Source of the DNA: Diatrype stigma
Lineage: Eukaryota > Ascomycota > Sordariomycetes > Xylariales > Diatrypaceae
Assembly (NCBI GenBank): GCA_022225965.2
Contig: JAKJXP020000015.1
Coordinates: 124,001 to 188,000 of the forward strand
Direction of reading: 5' to 3'
Length of the DNA: 64,000 bases
Notes under the pieces: model-generated
Told to the model about the DNA's origin: nothing
Seen by the model: the letters and a program-made list of their open reading frames with translations, nothing else
Database searches by the model: none
Part shown: piece by piece, positions 45,301 through 59,417 of the stretch
How the letters are laid out: each line of letters begins with the position of its first letter
How positions within the stretch are numbered: position 1 is the stretch's first letter
Made by a program: the position numbers and the translations under genes

Positions 45301-48300
45301 AGTGGAAATGTGTTTGGAGATCCTGGAGGGTGCCCAGGAGTAGATAGTCAACGTTGCCTGGGTTGAGGATGCTCGGTTCGCTCTTGGTGGCCACGCGCAG
45401 TATACGGCGGAAACATTTCCTTCATTTTTCCATCAGTCGTTAGGATGACAAAGGTATAGCTGGCTTATTCATACCTGAATGCGCTGTTCATATTGTACAC
45501 ATAAATTCTTGTCAGATTGTCTGACAGCTCGGTCGGGGTAAGGAGTTCCAGTTTTCGAAATAGGTCATCTTGAGGCTCGTTATTCCCAGTGTAGCAGGTC
45601 GCATCGATAAGAAGCCCAAATGGTTTATGCCACAAGCGACTGGCAATCTGCGGCATTGTCAGTTTTTAGTTGATTGGTAGAAGCACTCTCGCACAGACAC
45701 AATGCCAGGGAGGTTCTGGGGCATACCTTTAGATAGCAGTAAAGAAGGGTATCAAACTCAATTGCAGCCTGGTCGATATGACGTAGAATGATACAGATGA
45801 TAGAAAGTCCATCCTTATAGCTGTTAGTAGTCAAGGTCGATGAGGGAAAACAGAATTACGAACCTTGCTTTCACCGCCATCATATACAACGCGTGAGGTG
45901 AGAAAAGACTCCGTGCCGCGAAATGCGTTGCGGAACATGAAATGCTGAAACCGAGAATAAGCAGACGGGTCGTTGGCTGCGATCTGAGGACGGTTCCAAG
46001 TAACCGCCAACGGAGGAGGACCTAGGTTGGTGATAAGTGCTCGCAGTGGTTCAAGTACCGGCGAGCGCCCGCGAGTGACCTCTGTAGGAGAGCGTATGTT
46101 ATCCCTCCTTTCTTGCGACATAAGCTTTTGCCGAACTTGATCCCAGTGGTCATACAGGAACCTGTGCAAGGCGACACAAGAGCCGAAGTCAAAGGCCTCA
46201 ACCCCTGGTGCTGGAGGTGTGCCAACATCGTCGGGAGGAACCTGATCAGACATGAGTAAGCGATGCCATGTACAAGAAGTTGGGAAAGCCTACTGATATC
46301 TCTCGGAGGAAGGTTGTGACGCGGTAAATATTTTGCGTAAGGAAATCATTCAGACCGAACATATACGGTTCCTTCGCCCCGAACAGAACGTTGTTTGCGA
46401 GGTTCTGGATGACTTTGGCAATCAACAGGAGCCCACGACGTAGTTCCTTAGATGGTGGCGTGCTGACGAGTCCATCCGTCTCAGGGGCTACAATGGCGGG
46501 ACAAAAGAACCGTAGGAAGATGAACGATCCGACGGCAGTGTACTTGGCCTCCTGAAACTTCGGCTTCACTGCCGCAGATATCTTGAACCTGTCAGTGTCA
46601 TTCAATTCCGGAAGGGGGCACGTTTCGACTTACTATGGCGCAAATCTTTCTGAAGGACGGAGGAAGAAATGTGTACGACGCGCAGATAACATCAATGAAG
46701 ACCTTTGCTACAGTTCTTAGCTGCTGCGCGTTCTTCTGAGCTTCCTCCTCTGAGGTGATCCTTGCTGGGTTAAGTTCGAGATCCAAGCCATGAGACGTCT
46801 GCACAAGTTTCTCTAGGACATTCTGGAGTGTAGCCTTGAGATAGTTTGAGCCTTTCCATTTTGCATAGACGGAAAGCATCTTAGTGGCAACGCAGTTTCG
46901 ACGAAGTATTTCGGATTCATTCTCCGTGTCCTGGATTTCTTGCCTGATTAATGCCTCCATGAGTTCAAATGTTTTACCGCGGCTCTCAAAGATGTTCAAG
47001 AGCGAGATAGTCAACTCGTCTACTTCGTTGCTTGGGCAGACGGTACTGATAGCCACAGCAAGTGTCATGTCATGCGTGAGAAGCTAGCAAGCCAGTGTTA
47101 GCATAGGACAGGTGGGCATAAGCATTAGTTCTTACCTGGAGCAGCTCGTCATATTTCTCATTTACAGCTGTGTCAGACAGACTATTGAACTCCGTTCCTT
47201 GCAACAGGATATTATAGAGGACTCTGACAAAGGCGGTACGAATATCCACATTTTCATGATACCCAATACTCAGCGAGTGCTTTAGGCCAACATCGATATT
47301 TGCGCTTAGGAGGTTCGACAAGATAGTGATTGCAAGCTCGGCCATAACCATGGAATCGTCGCGACCAGATGTCAGGACAAGGTCTCCCCTCGAACTCTCC
47401 GCAGTCTCGTTATTCAACAGGGAGAGGAATCGGTTGAAATACGCATGGAACATCTGCGACTTTATCTCACTGGCAGAGGCATCACTCTGCCCTTCTCCCG
47501 GTTGAAGTGGTAACCTGTAGGTAAGTTCAGCTAGAGAACGGAGACATGCCTTGTCAAGGTCCCTCTGGACCCGTGAGTTGTCATCCTGGCGGCCCGAGCC
47601 GGAATTGTTATCGTTCCGAGGTGACCGGGGCCGGGCGATCCAGCTAAATATGTATTCGAGCAGCTGGTTTCGTATCCTAATATCATCACGTAGGTTCAAG
47701 TGTTCTTTCTTTTTAGTGATACTTTCACAAAGTTGGCAGACCTTGATCTTCACCCTAAGAGTATTTGTATGAGTTTCCGACACGCCATCGAGAAACTTGG
47801 CGAAGCCTAGAGCCAGAGAGCCCAGATGGACCGACGAGGCGGTGCCTAACTCGGTGGGTGTCTGGAGCCTTTCTACTAGTCCTCTAAGTAGACCCGACGC
47901 TTGTTCCGCAAATATTATCTCCACGTCCTGGCTCTTGCTAGACGTTTCAAGCGCTCCTGTAAAGAGCACTTCAAGCTCCGACTCGAGCGCCTGGAATAAG
48001 AACTGGTAGAGATGGGGGGATATCTCGCTGGACAAGGCTTCCCGCATAGTCTCCCTGACACGCGCATTGGGGCAAGCTAGAAGTTGTATGCTGAGGCGAA
48101 GATACCTGACGAGAAGTGGTTCTTCCTGGTTCTCAGAGGACAGCCGATCGATCCATCTCAAACCACTCAGAGTACCATCATCCAATATGTACGCCTGTTC
48201 GGCAGTACAAACGCCACCGATGGAAGCGAGAAAACCTGATAGATTTCTCCATTCCGAGAAACTTGTCTCGTCGACGCTTTCCATGGGTGTTGTGGATATA

Positions 48301-50944
48301 TCCTTTGATAGATGAATCCACCTGTCGAACGCCATCTCCCAGGCATCAACAATACCGGCACTCGGGTATTGCATGCTCCTGTAAAGAGCACGGATTCGTT
48401 TTTGAAATGCTACGATACCGGTGATCCTGAAACTACCCCGCGCTGCAATTTCGTCGTAGATCGGTCCATTTCGAAACATGGGAAGTACTGTCTTCGCCGG
48501 ATCTGACACGTTGGGGTCTAAGTGACGGAAGCCCTCGAGACACAAGCCAATGCATTGTGTGGCAAGTTGGCACATCTCAATATCTGGAGCACACAACGAC
48601 AATAACAAAGTCGCTTCAACCTTGATGACCGCTTCTATAATTTCTGGCGTTTCCCCCGGGGGTAACAAGATTTCCTTCGGATGTGTTAGCAAGGGTATCC
48701 GACTAAGCAAGTATTCCCACACTTACCTTGACCGAACCCATAATCAACAAGCCACCCTTGGTATAGTCATACATATACTGCAATGTTTCTGAGTCTTCTC
48801 GTTGAAGGTGTTTATCACACAGGAGGTTAACAGTGCGTGCACTAGCCACAATGTTAGCTCTCGGACTCAGCCAGGGGCGAGCAAGTCTCTACGTACGTCA
48901 ATTTCCAGAATTTGATGAGGAATCCACTGGCGTTCATGGCTACTGCCTTCCGTAACGAAGTTAGAATATTAGGATCTGCCACGAGACGCTCGCACAATCG
49001 ACGAGCCAGGTCTCTGATGTCCTCGTCTACTACCATCGTGCAGGAGATACAGGCCTCAAAATTCTCCTCGAAAAATCGACTTAATTCCTTGGGTTCCGCC
49101 GGAGCGCCATCGAACAAGCTTTTCGGAGAGGCATTGAGGAACTTTAGGATATTGCAGATCAATCGAGATTTTGAGGCGAGTGTGTCTGCTGCCTTCCGTT
49201 GAAGCTCAGGTTCACCTTCATACGCCGCTTCATTTATCGCACTCAAGGCCTAAACAGTTTAATAAGAAAAGGCGGATCAAGATATGTCACAGAGGGATGT
49301 TCACCTTCAGTTGGCCCTGCACAAATGGTGCAACGCTGGTAAGCAATGGGCGGAAGCGCTCGGCTTCTTTGTGTTGGGAAAAGAAAGTGCATGCTTGGAC
49401 AATAGCGATCTGAAAAACCTGAGGTGCGTTTGAGCGTAGGCATATGTCCGTAAGCTCCACAGCAAAAGTATTGAAGTTGAGCTCTATAAGCGTGATGCAG
49501 GTGACCGTAGTCATGTCTTGGTCAAATAGGACGCCGTCTGAACCAGTCTGATATTGGCCGAAAACAGTGTCGCGCAGCTCGTCTTGGATGTCAAAACTGT
49601 AACTGACGAGACCGGCCTCCTCTTCTTCATGAATGAGATGGCGCGTAGCGTGGATAGCGCCAACTAAGCAGAAAACTGCTACTTCGCTCCCGTTCTTCGC
49701 CGACTTCTTGAGGCCTTCGAGGAAGGCGACCTTCTTCACCAAAGCACCACTCTTGGTATCCCGAAAGTTACACGCCACCTCGAAGACCTCGGGTTGCAGC
49801 AATAGCAGACACAACTGCATAGGGGAGAGCACCATCTTCCGCCTGCCGGTATCAACAATGGTCTGCGCCATATCGAAGAGCGTGTCGGCACCAGGTATCC
49901 GGTTATGGTGAAAATGCAGCCTAGCGAAGTCCGCGGGATAATGGATGAACCACTTGCTGATGAGTATAGGTACAACATGGGAGATTGAAGCCTGGAATGG
50001 TTTTCGAAAGTGGAGGATATTGGAACAGAGCTCCTGTATAATCTGGCCTAATTTATTCGCATCTAGCCAGATGGCGCTGAACAGGGCGACGGTGACTAGG
50101 GAGGTTCTTTCGTCCTCGATCATGGCTGCTGTAGGAACTGTACCGCCCTGAGTGGGCGCCGAACTTCGTATCCTCATGATCACAGACCGGAAATAATCAA
50201 AAGTGGCCGGCCAGTTCGAAGCGGTCACAAACTCGACAATGGTGTTCAAGTATCGGTCCATAGGTGTCACGGGACCCTGCGGGATGTGCGAATCGTCCCG
50301 AGAGTCTTCAGAGCTGCTCGAAGAAGTCACTCTGCTAGCCGGTATTTCAATGGGGTCAAACAGTCTCTGCGCGGATTCGTCGTCTAGAATGAAGCGGGCG
50401 GGGATTGTAACATTGTCGGGAATGGGCCCGCGAAGCAGCTTGAAGAGCTCGAACATCCTCGATACAAAGTCATTCTCGACAGGTTTGGGAAGGGGCTGCC
50501 CCGAAGACCAATCATTGCCTCCATCGGCTCCCGTCACAGCTTGCGAATTCTTTCTCAAGGCCTGCCAGTGGGTGCGACAGCAGTCGGAGGCAAGGGATAA
50601 TATATACATCTCGGACGCGGCGACATGGGGCGGATGGCTGCCGAAAGACCTGTAGTTTCTACCCAGGTCCTCCAACACGGATAGTAACTGATCGAGAACG
50701 ACATCTATGCATGTCGCGCTGATGTCCAGCAGAGACTTGCGCGTGAGTACGACGAGTTCGTCCTGGGAAGCCTGATCGCGGAGGCCGGTACGATGCGGGA
50801 GCTACAAGGCAAGAGAAGGGAGGTCAGCGGACGTCACACGTCGCAACAGCACGTCGCACGTAATGTTTGATAGGAAGGTCGCTTCTTTACCCTAGTGGCA
50901 AGCCTTTCGACCAGACAACCAACAAGGCCCGCATCGCTATTCAT
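42382..50944 (-). CDS. IRA1: IRA/neurofibromin-type Ras GTPase-activating protein
   Basis: Fourteen exons: 50944-50891, 50801-49305, 49249-48897, 48841-48727, 48674-47136, 47083-46634, 46581-46294, 46241-45864, 45813-45727, 45647-45475, 45419-44743, 44686-42844, 42735-42477 and 42396-42382; 2575 aa. It switches Ras off by stimulating GTP hydrolysis and so restrains cAMP/growth signalling at membranes. The GAP domain is about residues 1100-1430. EILRRNCVATK (about 1245-1255) matches the neurofibromin arginine-finger loop, and FIFLRFFCPAIVAPE is the RasGAP signature. A Sec14-like lipid-binding domain (about 1560-1700, LWHKPFGLLIDATCY) and a PH-like segment follow, as in neurofibromin. Most introns are 50-56 bp. 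The reading frame looks intact, in contrast to the two preceding loci. Confidence 0.93.
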
Positions 50945-53900
50945 CTTGCCGTCGTGCTACTGATATGCCTTCGGGTCGCGATGGTGGGGATAATCGACAT
51001 GGCTACGCTCTCGTCATAGGCGCTATTTGTTATGTAAGATAGCTGCGTATACGTATGTACAATGCGAACGGACAGGCACGAGACGGACAGACGGACAAAC
51101 GGAAAGGGTCGCAGAGCAAAGAGTTACTGGACACTGGATGGACTATGCTCAGGGTCTCAGGGTATAGCGTTAGATATGGGCGGCGATGTGCTGTAGTTGT
51201 GACTCGTGAGCTCGTGAGCCTGTGGTGCGGTCGTAGTTGTGGTCGCGGCTGTGGTCTACATACTAGGTATAGTTGGTATAGTTACCGGGTCTGTAAAGTT
51301 GTGCTTGTGCTATGGAGGGACGGAGGGATGTAGAATGTAGAATGTAGAATGTAGGATGTAGGGATGTAGGGTATTATCGAGGGACCGTGTCATCGTGAGT
51401 TCAGTTCAATTCAATTCCACTATGGAAGCTTAGGTACCTAGGTAGGTACCTACGACCCAGGTACCGCTGTGCCTGCGAAGTATGTACATACATGGAGGTA
51501 TGTACTTGGACTCAACTACTTCGTACCTACTGCACCGCCTGCCCATACTACAGCTACATGTACCGGGCTACATGCATATACTACCTAGATACTTCCTACA
51601 GCTTGTGCAATTGCAATTATCTTCCCAGCTTCCATGGAATAATCCTCGTTCCGTCTCGTCTCGTCCCGCATTCGACCTTGAACCTTGAAGTGATAGATCT
51701 TGTAAGTATTGTGGGGGCTACGGTACCTAATATCGTAAGGGGCGCTAGGCGCGTGTCTTAACTGCAGTACATGTATGTATTGCATGTGTGTAGGTAATTC
51801 ATACAGGGGCCGGCATTGGGGGACTTGCAGGTGGTTATGTAGAAGGTCATCACCATATCATGTACGGAGTATTCTGAGCTTCGAGCTATAGGCCATTCGC
51901 TATGGCTGTGTTCGTCTTGCGAGGTCGAAGTTGGTAGGAGTAGCCTGGCTCGAAAGTTACGAAGGATATATAAGTAATTATCATAGTTAAGTATTATATC
52001 ATACTACGCACTTCGTATGTGTGTCTGGGATTTGAAATCTGTGAAGACGTTCTCATGTTCATATGAGTTAAGGCATTCTCTAAAAATACCTTCCGATATC
52101 ATGTACCTACATACGTACATTACGTATCGCACATCAACGATGGGCTGATCTATCCATGCAAATAGGCACAACACCTACCTGATGTCGATATAACTGTGAA
52201 ACGCAGTGGATCTCTCGAATACCGATGTTAAAGCGAACGGGAGCCGGCCAGCGCAGGTATGTGTCTTCCGGATGTCTATAACAAGAGTCTATATAACCGG
52301 TATATTGAGTAAGTATTCATGTATATCTGATATCTTACTCTATAGGCAAACCACGTGCTCACCGCAACCGCCAGGCTGGATGAGGAGAAACACACATACT
52401 ACTACATATGTACCAAGTATGGCACTAGACGGGGTTACAAAATCGAGGAAGGCTTGGTGTTGATTGACTGTCAAAGCGAAAGCGACGGCGGCCAACTAAC
52501 TACGTACATAGCAGGACGGCCTTGCAAACAAGTGGGGTGCGTAGACGGATTCACACATCCATACCTACCTTTTTAAGAGAGTACCTATCACCATGGCCCA
52601 CGAGGCTCTTGATGGAGGTCGGTCCCTTGCTCTCTGTATGCCGGATTCAACACTATTTGCATACTACTACGTACCTAGTATCTTGGTGGTTGCGTTTTGC
52701 GGCATTAGCAACCACTGAGCGGGAAGGAATCATGGCGGGGGCAGAGCCGTTGACTGCCCCTATGTGTACTTGGGTAAGTAGGCCCGGTCTGTACATGTGT
52801 GCTCCGAACCTTTTAGGTAAAGAAGAAGCTTTCCATGGAACGGAGGATATGGCTGTACTCTTCGGCTCTTACTTTTGTCCAAACTGTCCAGGCACGAGGG
52901 GGCTGAGTGAAGGATGAGCAAGACAACCAATATTATATGTACATTAGGTTATGTGAAAGTACTTCTTCGAGTAGGCAAGGGTAGAACGACATGAGCAGTG
53001 GACAGGCTGTGTAAAGCGGATCAGCCATGCAAGAAATACAATTAAACAATATTGCCGTATCGCATAACTAGCGCCAGTCCGCGATGACTATGTCAGTCTG
53101 TAGGAGGTTTACGTTTAGGTATCACAAGCTTGAAAGTAGTTAGGCGCCAGATAATATCAAGTTGATATTATCAACCCCATGCGGTCGTTCATGGACCCTC
53201 CCCCTCCCCCCAATGTCTCAACAACCCCGGCCGTCCCGGCGGCATTTGCCAAACCTCTTCGGGATTGCATTCAGTAGGTGACTGTGGGTAACTGATTGCT
53301 ACGTAAACCGGTGAGTAACGGTGTTCGACGAGAGATATCCGCCCATTTCAATCTCACAAGCCGGGGGGTGTTGCGATTCAACTTACGAGGACCGTATGTA
53401 GTCTTCGTAGTCAAGAACCGTATGTAGTTAGTTCTAGCCGAAACGTGCCAGTAGTTAGGGGAAAGCGAAAAGTGGAAAGATGCTCGGGGCTACGCTAGGG
53501 AGAAGCGATCGTGAAAAGCGACAAGTCGAGGATCAAAGCGTTGTCTGAAAAACAACGTCGATCATTCGAAAGGATGTGAGGTAAGTCGGCCATTCCAACG
53601 AGTTACAGCGCCGAGAAGTACCTTCTAGGGGAGCTTCGTGCGTACGTACAAGTACAGCCTACAGGTACCATACTGGAGCCGGGGTGCTAATCCTATTGCG
53701 GGGTCTCCTTAGACCCTTGCTTGCAGCGGGATAGGTAGGGTCTTGTAGTACATACCTTAGGTAGTACCGCTGCTATCTCGTAGCGTTGCGTTCACTGTCG
53801 CGATTAGAGTGGTTGGTGGTTGCTAAAACATACTTCCAGGTTGCCAATGATTCGTACAATCTACTACAGGTAGGTGTATCGACGGACGACAAACATAGGT

Positions 53901-54721
53901 GCTATACCCAACCAGTACCGCCATCGGACACCAATATCGGACACCAATATCACTGAAGAGGGATGAACGGATGAACGATACTACGCAATAATATGTATAC
54001 CTATTTAGGTGCATATAAAGCTGGAGATATCTAGACGGCAGAGTGAGAGCGTGGTGGTGGGAACGGTGAAGTCCCGCTCATGAAAATCATGCCTACGACA
54101 CCAAGGCATTTGCTCATGGCCAGAAGCAGCAGGCACACACAGCCTAGCCTACTTATGTAGTCCTAAGTTCAACCCCTCGTCCTCGGCCCCTGAAAATACT
54201 AGAAAGGAAACCCTGGCCCAATGCCGCCATACGCACTCGCAGGAATGCTATATGCGGCCTGGTGGCCTGGCGGCCCTAACTTATATAGCGAACATAGCGA
54301 CATCGTATCATCCTCGATGTGGATCAGTTCTGCATAGAGCAAAGCTTACCCAGTCCTCACTACCTTTCTTTCCCTCACCGCATTTGCATTTTCACGTCCG
54401 CATTCGTAAGGATTATTTGGACAACTCAACTTGCAGATATTGCATTTGTACGAACGTATCATGAATGGGCAGGCAAGACTTGTGATGTTAGAACGGCAGC
54501 TCAGGTGCCTCTATTTACTTCCTGCCTGGCGGACATACCGAACCCCCGGCACGCACCAGGTGCGACATTACGTAGGTAGGTAATTGGTAGAAATATACCG
54601 ACAAGAACAATGTTCAGTACAAAAATGCCATTGGTGAGTCTCAGATACGTCATCAATGTCAAGAATAACATATTGATAGCCTGCATGTAGCATCATGTAT
54701 GATGGTATCTGGCCTACCTAC
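50945..54721. other. 3.8-kb gene-free region upstream of the RasGAP gene
   Basis: No frame here shows family motifs or a convincing splice chain. It contains many GTACCTAC/TAGGTACC-type words, common in intergenic DNA here, and a 7-bp repeat tract at 51329-51371. It probably holds the long 5' leader and promoter of the RasGAP gene and the 3' flank of RAT1; a non-coding transcript cannot be excluded. Confidence 0.5.
51329..51371 (+). repeat. 7-bp tandem repeat (TAGAATG and variants)
   Basis: Three perfect or near-perfect TAGAATG units grade into TAGGATG and TAGGGATG variants. It is a simple-sequence tract in intergenic DNA. Confidence 0.7.
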
Positions 54722-57700
54722 CTATCTATAATCCCGGCCCCCACCTCTGTAACCCCTCCCATTATCGTGCGGCCGACGGTCTCTATCACGGCCGCTCTGT
54801 GCGGGAGGCCGATTATACTGGCCTCCATAGCCATTGTAAGCAGGTGGTGGCGGCAGTGGCGCGGCATATCCGCCATAGCCCCCTCCGCCATAGCCTGCTC
54901 CGCCATAGCCTCCTCCGCCATAACCTCCACCGTAGTTTCCGTCGTATCCATACCCCCCACGACCGCCGCCACCGTGAGCGGGTGGTGGTGGCGGGACTCC
55001 AGCACCGAATCCCGGAAATCCCGGGGGCGGCGGCTGCCACACGGGTGCCGCAGCGGGGATGGGCGGTATCGGATAGGCATTTTGGCGATTGGAATAATTC
55101 CCCTGATACGATGGTCCTCGGTCCGGTCCAGGCCGATCTCTCCTAGAATCTGGTCCGTAGTTGAACTGTTCACGCCGGTTTCCATTGTGGCCTTGCCGAT
55201 TGAACGGAACGCCTCCATAGCTCCGTCCAGAATTGCGCATCTTTCCCTTCAATTCATCGACGTCATACCGATTTAAGGCAGGTGTTGGGGCTGCGACACC
55301 CCGTAACAACATCGATTTGTGGGTGTGAGAGGTATCTGGCATATCGTAGAGAACACTGTTTGGCATTAGCTAAAGGTTCAGAATCAACTGCTCTGTTAGG
55401 TGATGGAACTCACGTCAGGGATCTATCGTCCTCTAAATCAGGCATCCCCTTCCTTTCCAAGGGGTACTCCAAGGGACCATGTGGCAGATAGTCCGGCATC
55501 TTCTCGATTGTTCCAGACAAACCTTGGCTTAATCGTGGGTTCAGCTTGTACTTCGTCGTGCCCTGTTTCTTCGAGTAGAAGTTTTGGATAATGTCGTCGT
55601 AGAGTTCCTGGTTAGCTTCAGAGAGAAGCAGGACCTCCCTTCCAGGTTCGTTGCGAGCTGCGTCTTCTGGACTCAGTAGAGGATACTTTTTCTCGACCTC
55701 GGCTAGTAGTCGTGACATTTCGATAAAAGGGAGAAGCGCAACGCCCTGCCAAGCCATCTTTTTCCCATTGAGATCGATTTGGAATTCCTCGGGATAGAAG
55801 TCAATGATTGGGCTGTCTTGGTCTGTCATGAGATCATGGAAGATAGATGGCAGCACATGTTTCGAAGCTGCAGGCTGAACGCTCATGAGCTGTTCGAATG
55901 GCTTTGCTGTCCTCCCCTTACTGAAATCGACGGTCATCTTGCCAATGTCCACGAAGTCCTGTGCAAAGGGGGCATAGTGATATGGATAGAACCATTCCCA
56001 CGAAGGGCATCCTTGATAGTAGTACTGTAAGACCCAGGCTAGGCCCTCGACGTAGGCGCGAGCGACCTTATGCCGGAACTCAATATCTTTTGGATCCACA
56101 TGGAACTTTTGTTCATAGTACCTGTCGGCATAGCCCTCCTCCCATAGCCGCACCGTGTCACCAGCTTCGGGCTCTTCATCATTACCCCCATTTGAGCTGT
56201 TATCTGGAGTGCTAGCCTCCTCGTTTGCTATCATGGATGCCTTGCGTTTTCCAAGTGCAGAAGGGGGTTGAGCATCAGAATCGTTGGCACCATTGGCAGC
56301 CGCACTATCAGTCGAATTGACATTATCTGACTTGTTGCTGTCGGGTTGCTCTCCCGCCTGCCCTTGTAGTTTGCTCTTCAAAACGGCAGCAGCGCTTTTG
56401 TTTGCATCATTTGCGCTGTTAGGACCCCTGTTGACAATCATGTTGTGCGTGAGGTTCTCAGGAAGGCCAGCAGGGAGTCCATGCTGAGCATTGTCACCTT
56501 GCTTGTTTCTATTGTTGTTGTTGCGCCCATTCCGCTGTTCCTCCTGGAGCTTTCTTCGTTTGAAACCGGCTTCTCGGCGGTCCTCCGTCTCTTTTCGACG
56601 TCTAAAAATCGCGTCTTCCTGCTTCGCAAGACCATTGAGGATAAGCTGGGCTCTTTCAAGATCGATATGACCATCCTTAGTCACAAAGCCACCCATATGG
56701 GGCAAGTTGTCCCGCCAGATTGCCGTGAGCGTATCGATGGAGTTTTCGCGGATCTCCAGAGCAGGTAGATGGGGTAAGAAATCATTTCCTACGAAGCAGA
56801 ACATGAAAACCCAATCGTCAATGGCTCGTTCCAAATCAAACCGGAAGGGCAATCCGGGGACATCCAGTTCAACAGCTAGATACTCGCGCAATACCGAAAC
56901 ATGGAGCCAAATGAAGGGTTTGAGCGGAGGCGCCTTTTCGTCTTTCTCATCATGCTCGCCTTGTTTCTCCTTCGCTTCACCGCGGCAATTTCTTGCATCG
57001 TGGCCCTTTTGACCGCAGAGCTTGCAGATCTTAGCCCTAGAGTCCTGGGCAAAGACGTCCTCACGAAGAACACGGAAATGCGGTTCGTGGGTAGCTAGGC
57101 CAAGCATGATCAAATCGGCATCTAAACCATAGATGACGTGACGGGTGTTAGGATTATGGTCCGGCGAGGCTCTCTGGGAGCGTACGAAGTTCATGATCTT
57201 GTGCTCGCCCTCACCAGGCACGGTCGCATCAGAGATAATGATCTTCATCTTGGCCCAGCCAGGGTCGGTGTTGAGCTTGTAAGCACACCAATACCTCAAA
57301 CTCCCCGCCAATATATCCATGAAGGGCGTTCCTGGGGTAATAGAATTCGAGTCGAATGCCTTCTTGGTCATGGATTCGAGAGTGTCGGGCGGAAGCACGC
57401 CGCCATTTTGTTGCTTGAGCAACTTCAACAGCTCTTCTTTATCCACCTCCTTCTCTTTAGCCTCCTGGGCTGAACGAAATCGTCTAGATCGCTGCTGGTT
57501 CATCTTCGCACGAGGGGCGACGCCATCGATAGCGATCATCAACAGTTTCTTGGGACGAACCATATTGACAACTCTGTCGGTATATTGGAAGATGGCAAGC
57601 ATCATCTCTTCCTCGTCCTTGGGAGCAGGTCGATCTTCAGGATGCGAACAGGGGTGTACGATTCCGTTCATATCGAGATAGAGGTTATCAAATTCTTCGC

Positions 57701-57836
57701 CGTTGGGATTTGGGCGGGTGGTGTCGACCGGTATGACGCTACCATCGTCCATCACAATGGGCTGATCTTCCATGACGGGAGATATGATTTTTGGGTACTT
57801 CTGGGATAACCAGCGAAAGGCCGCGGGGATACCCAT
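54722..57836 (-). CDS. RAT1: 5'-3' exoribonuclease RAT1/XRN2
   Basis: Two exons, 57836-55414 and 55355-54722, with a 58-bp intron (GTGAGT...ACAG); 1018 aa. It degrades 5'-monophosphate RNA in the nucleus, acting in transcription termination and rRNA processing. The N-terminus MGIPAAFRWLSQKYP is diagnostic for the XRN family; LYLDMNGIVHPCSHP, IAIDGVAPRAKMNQQRSRRF, ISDATVPGEGEHKI and YGLDADLIMLGL supply the acidic metal-binding residues. A CCHC knuckle, CKLCGQKGHDARNC, marks the nuclear (Rat1) rather than cytoplasmic (Xrn1) type, and the overall length fits. The XRN middle domain includes FVGNDFLPHLP and GCPSWEWFYPYHYAPFA. The C-terminal tail is a low-complexity RGG/Gly-Tyr-rich region (YGGGGYGG units), likely an RNA-binding or phase-separating tail. 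Divergent to USO1, about 1.6 kb apart. Confidence 0.96.
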
Positions 57837-59417
57837 CTTGGCGGTAGCGTACTCGTGAGAGTCTTGTGTTATTTCGGAAAGGCAGCGAAGGATGAAAGGG
57901 TATCAAATCGATCGGGATTGGACGGGTTCCTTCTATCTTCCGTTGTTGGGGATGGTCACTTCGAGGGTTGTAACGACTACACAGAGGAGCGAAGGTCGAT
58001 CTCAATGCAAATCTCACACGACGCGACAAGAAACCTGCAAGTTCTGGAGTGATCCGGGTGCAATTGCCAGCCCAACTACGATACGTCGATTCGGCTCCGT
58101 CTCGCGCGGCGCGGCGCGGCGAAAGCACGAGTATATAGAAAGGCGGATGGCGGATATTAAATGGCGAGATAATCTACGCCTTAATTGAGATGGAGAAGCT
58201 CTTGTTTCTCATCCATATAGCCTACATCAACCAGAAAGAGTATGGATGCGGAAGGCGATGGGGAAGATGAACAAAGCAAGAAGTTGAATCTTTTTAGTGA
58301 CAGAAGCTACTGACTGACTGACTGTATGTAGTGGTGGTTTTGCGCATCAGTACATAGCAGCAGCCTTACGAGCTAACACCAGCTACTGTAGGTAACTACC
58401 AGACTAACTACATATATACATACATACCTAGCACCTAGGTAGTACCTACATTGGTAGGCACAAAGCAACTGCAGTGGTAATAACCAAGCCAAGCACTTAA
58501 GCTTGCTTCAGGGTCCTATGCTAAGTAGGTACCTAACTGAGCCTATCAGGATTCGGTGGCAGGTGGAGCAAGGCAATCATAGATTAGTATTCAGTCAATC
58601 AGGTCTTCGAGTTCAAGTCCAAACTCATCCATGTGTGCCACGCCATAACTCACCACTCCTTCAGTTGCTATTCTGCCATCCAGCTCATACTAAGTTACCT
58701 ACTATGCAGTGGAAGCCTGGTTACTTTGATGTTCTTGGCGCGCAGCTGCCGGACTGCCGGACTGCCGGACTGCCGGACAACGAGGAACGGGGCACGGAGA
58801 GCGTTCGCAGCCACCCCCGACCTCCATAGTGGTAGGCATGTAGGCATGTAGGCATGTTGTATGTACCTACAGGAACCAGCTTAGCTCTGGATCCACTCGC
58901 GTCAACCCAGAATTCTAGACTCCCCCTTCTACCTCCTTACATTAATAACTGTTGTTAATGCCATATCTTGCGCGCTTGATGCATTTAAAAGCTATTGCAA
59001 TTTGGAGGTGGAAACTGGAACTTCGTCCCAACACCCCAAGCAGTACCTGAGACCACTGGAAGATCGATCTGGCTACCCAAAGTATCATCGATCTACCAGT
59101 TTAGGTACGACACCATCTGACCTTGTAAGCTGGAGCTACGACAGAGGACACCGTGGGACTTATGCTACTACCCTGCCGTCTGCTTAACAAACATCTTGTG
59201 AATTTCTCATACATACTATCGTTGATCTACGCAACGGGATAATGGAGTCCTAGCAATTCTATCTACCCTCTCCAGCCTCTCGTCTCTCCAGCCTTTTTTC
59301 AATAGGGGTTCCTCGGTGCTAACATCATCATGCAACACCGTAGTCGGTAGAATCACTGCCCAACAACCCAATGGCCGCCGTAATACGTGACAACACCAGC
59401 AATTCCCCGTACACACC
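57837..59417. other. divergent promoter region of RAT1 and USO1
   Basis: Non-coding between two diverging housekeeping genes. It holds a TATATA motif near 58131 and short tandem repeats (58746-58777; a TAGGCATG triplet near 58832-58856). Confidence 0.5.
58746..58777 (+). repeat. 8-bp tandem repeat (CTGCCGGA x4)
   Basis: Four perfect CTGCCGGA units, GC-rich against a balanced background, in the RAT1-USO1 intergenic region. Confidence 0.85.

Noticed and set aside
52200..52235. ACGCAGTGGATCTCTCG, which recalls 5.8S rRNA wording
   Set aside because: Only a few bases match and the flanks do not continue the rRNA sequence.
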